In this document: positions 62,461 through 64,000 of the stretch, in pieces | Layout of the letters: each line of letters starts with the position of its first letter | Numbering within the stretch: position 1 is the stretch's first letter | Origin: Ceratopteris richardii | Lineage: Eukaryota; Streptophyta; Polypodiopsida; Polypodiales; Pteridaceae | Reading direction: 5' to 3' | DNA: 64,000 bases | Assembly (NCBI GenBank): GCA_020310875.1 | Contig: CM035407.1 | Coordinates: 199,431,568 to 199,495,567, forward strand | Position numbers and translations under genes: made by a program | The notes under the pieces: model-generated | Told to the model about the DNA's origin: nothing | What the model saw: the letters and a program-made list of their open reading frames with translations, nothing else | Database searches by the model: none

Positions 62461-64000
62461 TAAGAATGAATTTTCACAATGTTTTCATTATCTGCATGTT
62501 CAATGTCTTCGTCTATGATCTCAAAGTATTCCATGATATATAGTTAGGCATGCTTCATCAAGAGGAATACCTCTAGAACTATACCTACATACTCAATCCG
62601 ATTTGGGGCTATTAACGATTTTCAAAGTTGACCATAGATAGTTTCGGACAAATAGTTACAATCTTTCACTAATTGTCAACTTTGGCAACACAAGGCAACA
62701 TCTTCTAATGTTGTAAAATGACTTGTAAGTAGTAGTTTCAATTATTATTGTATTGCTAGGCCCATATTGCACATCTCTATCTTAGAAATGATCTAGTTTC
62801 TTGAAATGGATTGAAAAGTTCCATAAACATTGATCCCTCCCCCAAATACCCATAGATTTCTTCCTGAACTGTAGGAAGATTATATCAACTAGATTATATG
62901 CACTCCAAACCCAGACATTGAAATGTTCAAGGCACCATCATACAAAAGGCTTACTATCAAGAAAACCCTCATCACTTTAGGTGTTTATAAATACATCAAG
63001 TTCTAGATTTAGAGCCCTAGGCTCAATTTCCTTGTGAACAACTTTTCGTTCTTGTATCTCCTCCTTTTTCAAGACCCCATTGGATCTTTGGGAGGTCTTT
63101 TTCTATCTCAATAAATTTCGGTTCCATTACCACAAGATTAGAACTCTTTCATTTTTTTTGGCTTGGATAATGTTCATTTAGGCTCCTAATTCCCTTATAG
63201 TGTAAACACTAGTACAAGATCAGTTGGAGTTGAAATTCACACTTTGTTTAGTATTTTATATTCTTGGCCATGTTTGTGCTAAACTTCTGTTGCAATAGGA
63301 TCATTTTGAGTTGAATCCCATACCTTTTGTTCAGTTTATTTGTCTTCTTGTTTTTCTACATCTTTGTGCTCAACTTTTGTTGTAGATTGACATTGATTTG
63401 CTAAGGATGGAGTATTATTTGTCGTGGAAACTTTGAACGTAACTTTTTCCTCCATCTCACCTATAGCTAAACATTGTTACAACTTAATGTAAATGACACT
63501 ATTGATCTATCAAAAATTGTATACGAGTATAATATATGAAGCATAGAAGAGAAAATATTTTAATAACATTGTCACAAAATAGGCTAATTACGAATTCTAA
63601 TGAGAGATGATGGCTATGGAGAATGTCACATGTGAGGATAGTAACCATTACAAAGGAGTTCTATAAAGGTTAAACACTAGTAGTATTCTCTCAAAAGATC
63701 CTCTTAACTAGGTACAATGCCTCCATTCAGGTGTGACCAATTAGCCTGTTGCCTTGTAACTTCCCATGAAGTATAATTAATACTACCACATGAATATCTT
63801 TTTGAGTTAATGAATATGATTTTGTACTTTAAATCAATATACAACTACAAGAGGTGCATGCCAACCTGAATTATGATGTGTCATAGTGAGAAAAATGTAG
63901 GGATAGTAATTTTCTATCTTGATTCCAAGATTATCTATATAACAAAAAATTAATAAATCAAGAATAGTGCTATCAGTTTCCTCACTTTGACCATTAATTC
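62461..64000. other. Unassigned AT-rich sequence to window end
   Basis: I see no gene, LTR boundary or repeat that I can support. Confidence 0.45.

Overview
The window looks like intergenic DNA from a land plant with a large, transposon-rich nuclear genome. I found no host gene, tRNA or rRNA gene, CRISPR array or bacterial operon. The evidence is a dense nest of plant-type Ty1/copia and Ty3/gypsy LTR retrotransposons, with primer binding sites matching plant initiator-Met and Asp tRNAs, AT-rich filler and long microsatellite-like tracts. The species cannot be told from the sequence. A gymnosperm, fern or other large-genome plant would fit.

Layout. 1-1162: 5' end of a decayed minus-strand copia (A1). 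2418-2985: 21-bp minisatellite. About 5430-9455: decayed plus-strand copia of the same family (A2), abutting a minus-strand gypsy RT scrap (to about 10110). 11509-18824: element D, a pol-less gypsy-like derivative with very long GT/GA-rich LTRs and a decayed zinc-knuckle plus coiled-coil coding region. 19046-36394: element E, a 17.35-kb minus-strand gypsy element with 650-bp LTRs (about 6 mismatches by eye), a perfect GAAAG target duplication, an Asp-tRNA primer site and nearly intact genes. 36790-39090: decayed minus-strand gypsy related to G. 39180-46340: plus-strand copia remnant H, split by minus-strand copia F (39781-46028). 47872-60786: short minus-strand copia B, split in its RNase H region by plus-strand gypsy G (48704-58673; 877-bp LTRs, CAAC target duplication). 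60787-64000: AT-rich DNA with a TAGCTAAC-type repeat field.

The remarkable part is element E. In transcription order (right to left) it carries a leader with about 26 copies of TCGCGATGG; gag with several CX2CX3HX4C knuckles; a single in-frame amber codon before pol; protease, RT, RNase H, a duplicated linker-plus-HHCC module, integrase core, then a second retropepsin-like domain (DSG...ILG) and a tail with QIWVPK-type repeats; and finally two long overlapping sense ORFs (811 and 706 codons). The last ORF reads through the polypurine tract into the 3' LTR. The only clear coding lesion is a frameshift of about 4 nt in RT. Element G, from a different gypsy family, also carries a sense accessory ORF after pol with a globular N-terminus, a low-complexity middle and a coiled coil. 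It also shares a CGCG-box motif with the E LTR.

How the parts work together: gag and pol of each element would form its own particle and copying machinery. In E, gag and pol appear to be linked by stop-codon readthrough. The accessory ORFs would need a spliced or internal mRNA. All other elements are clearly inactive.
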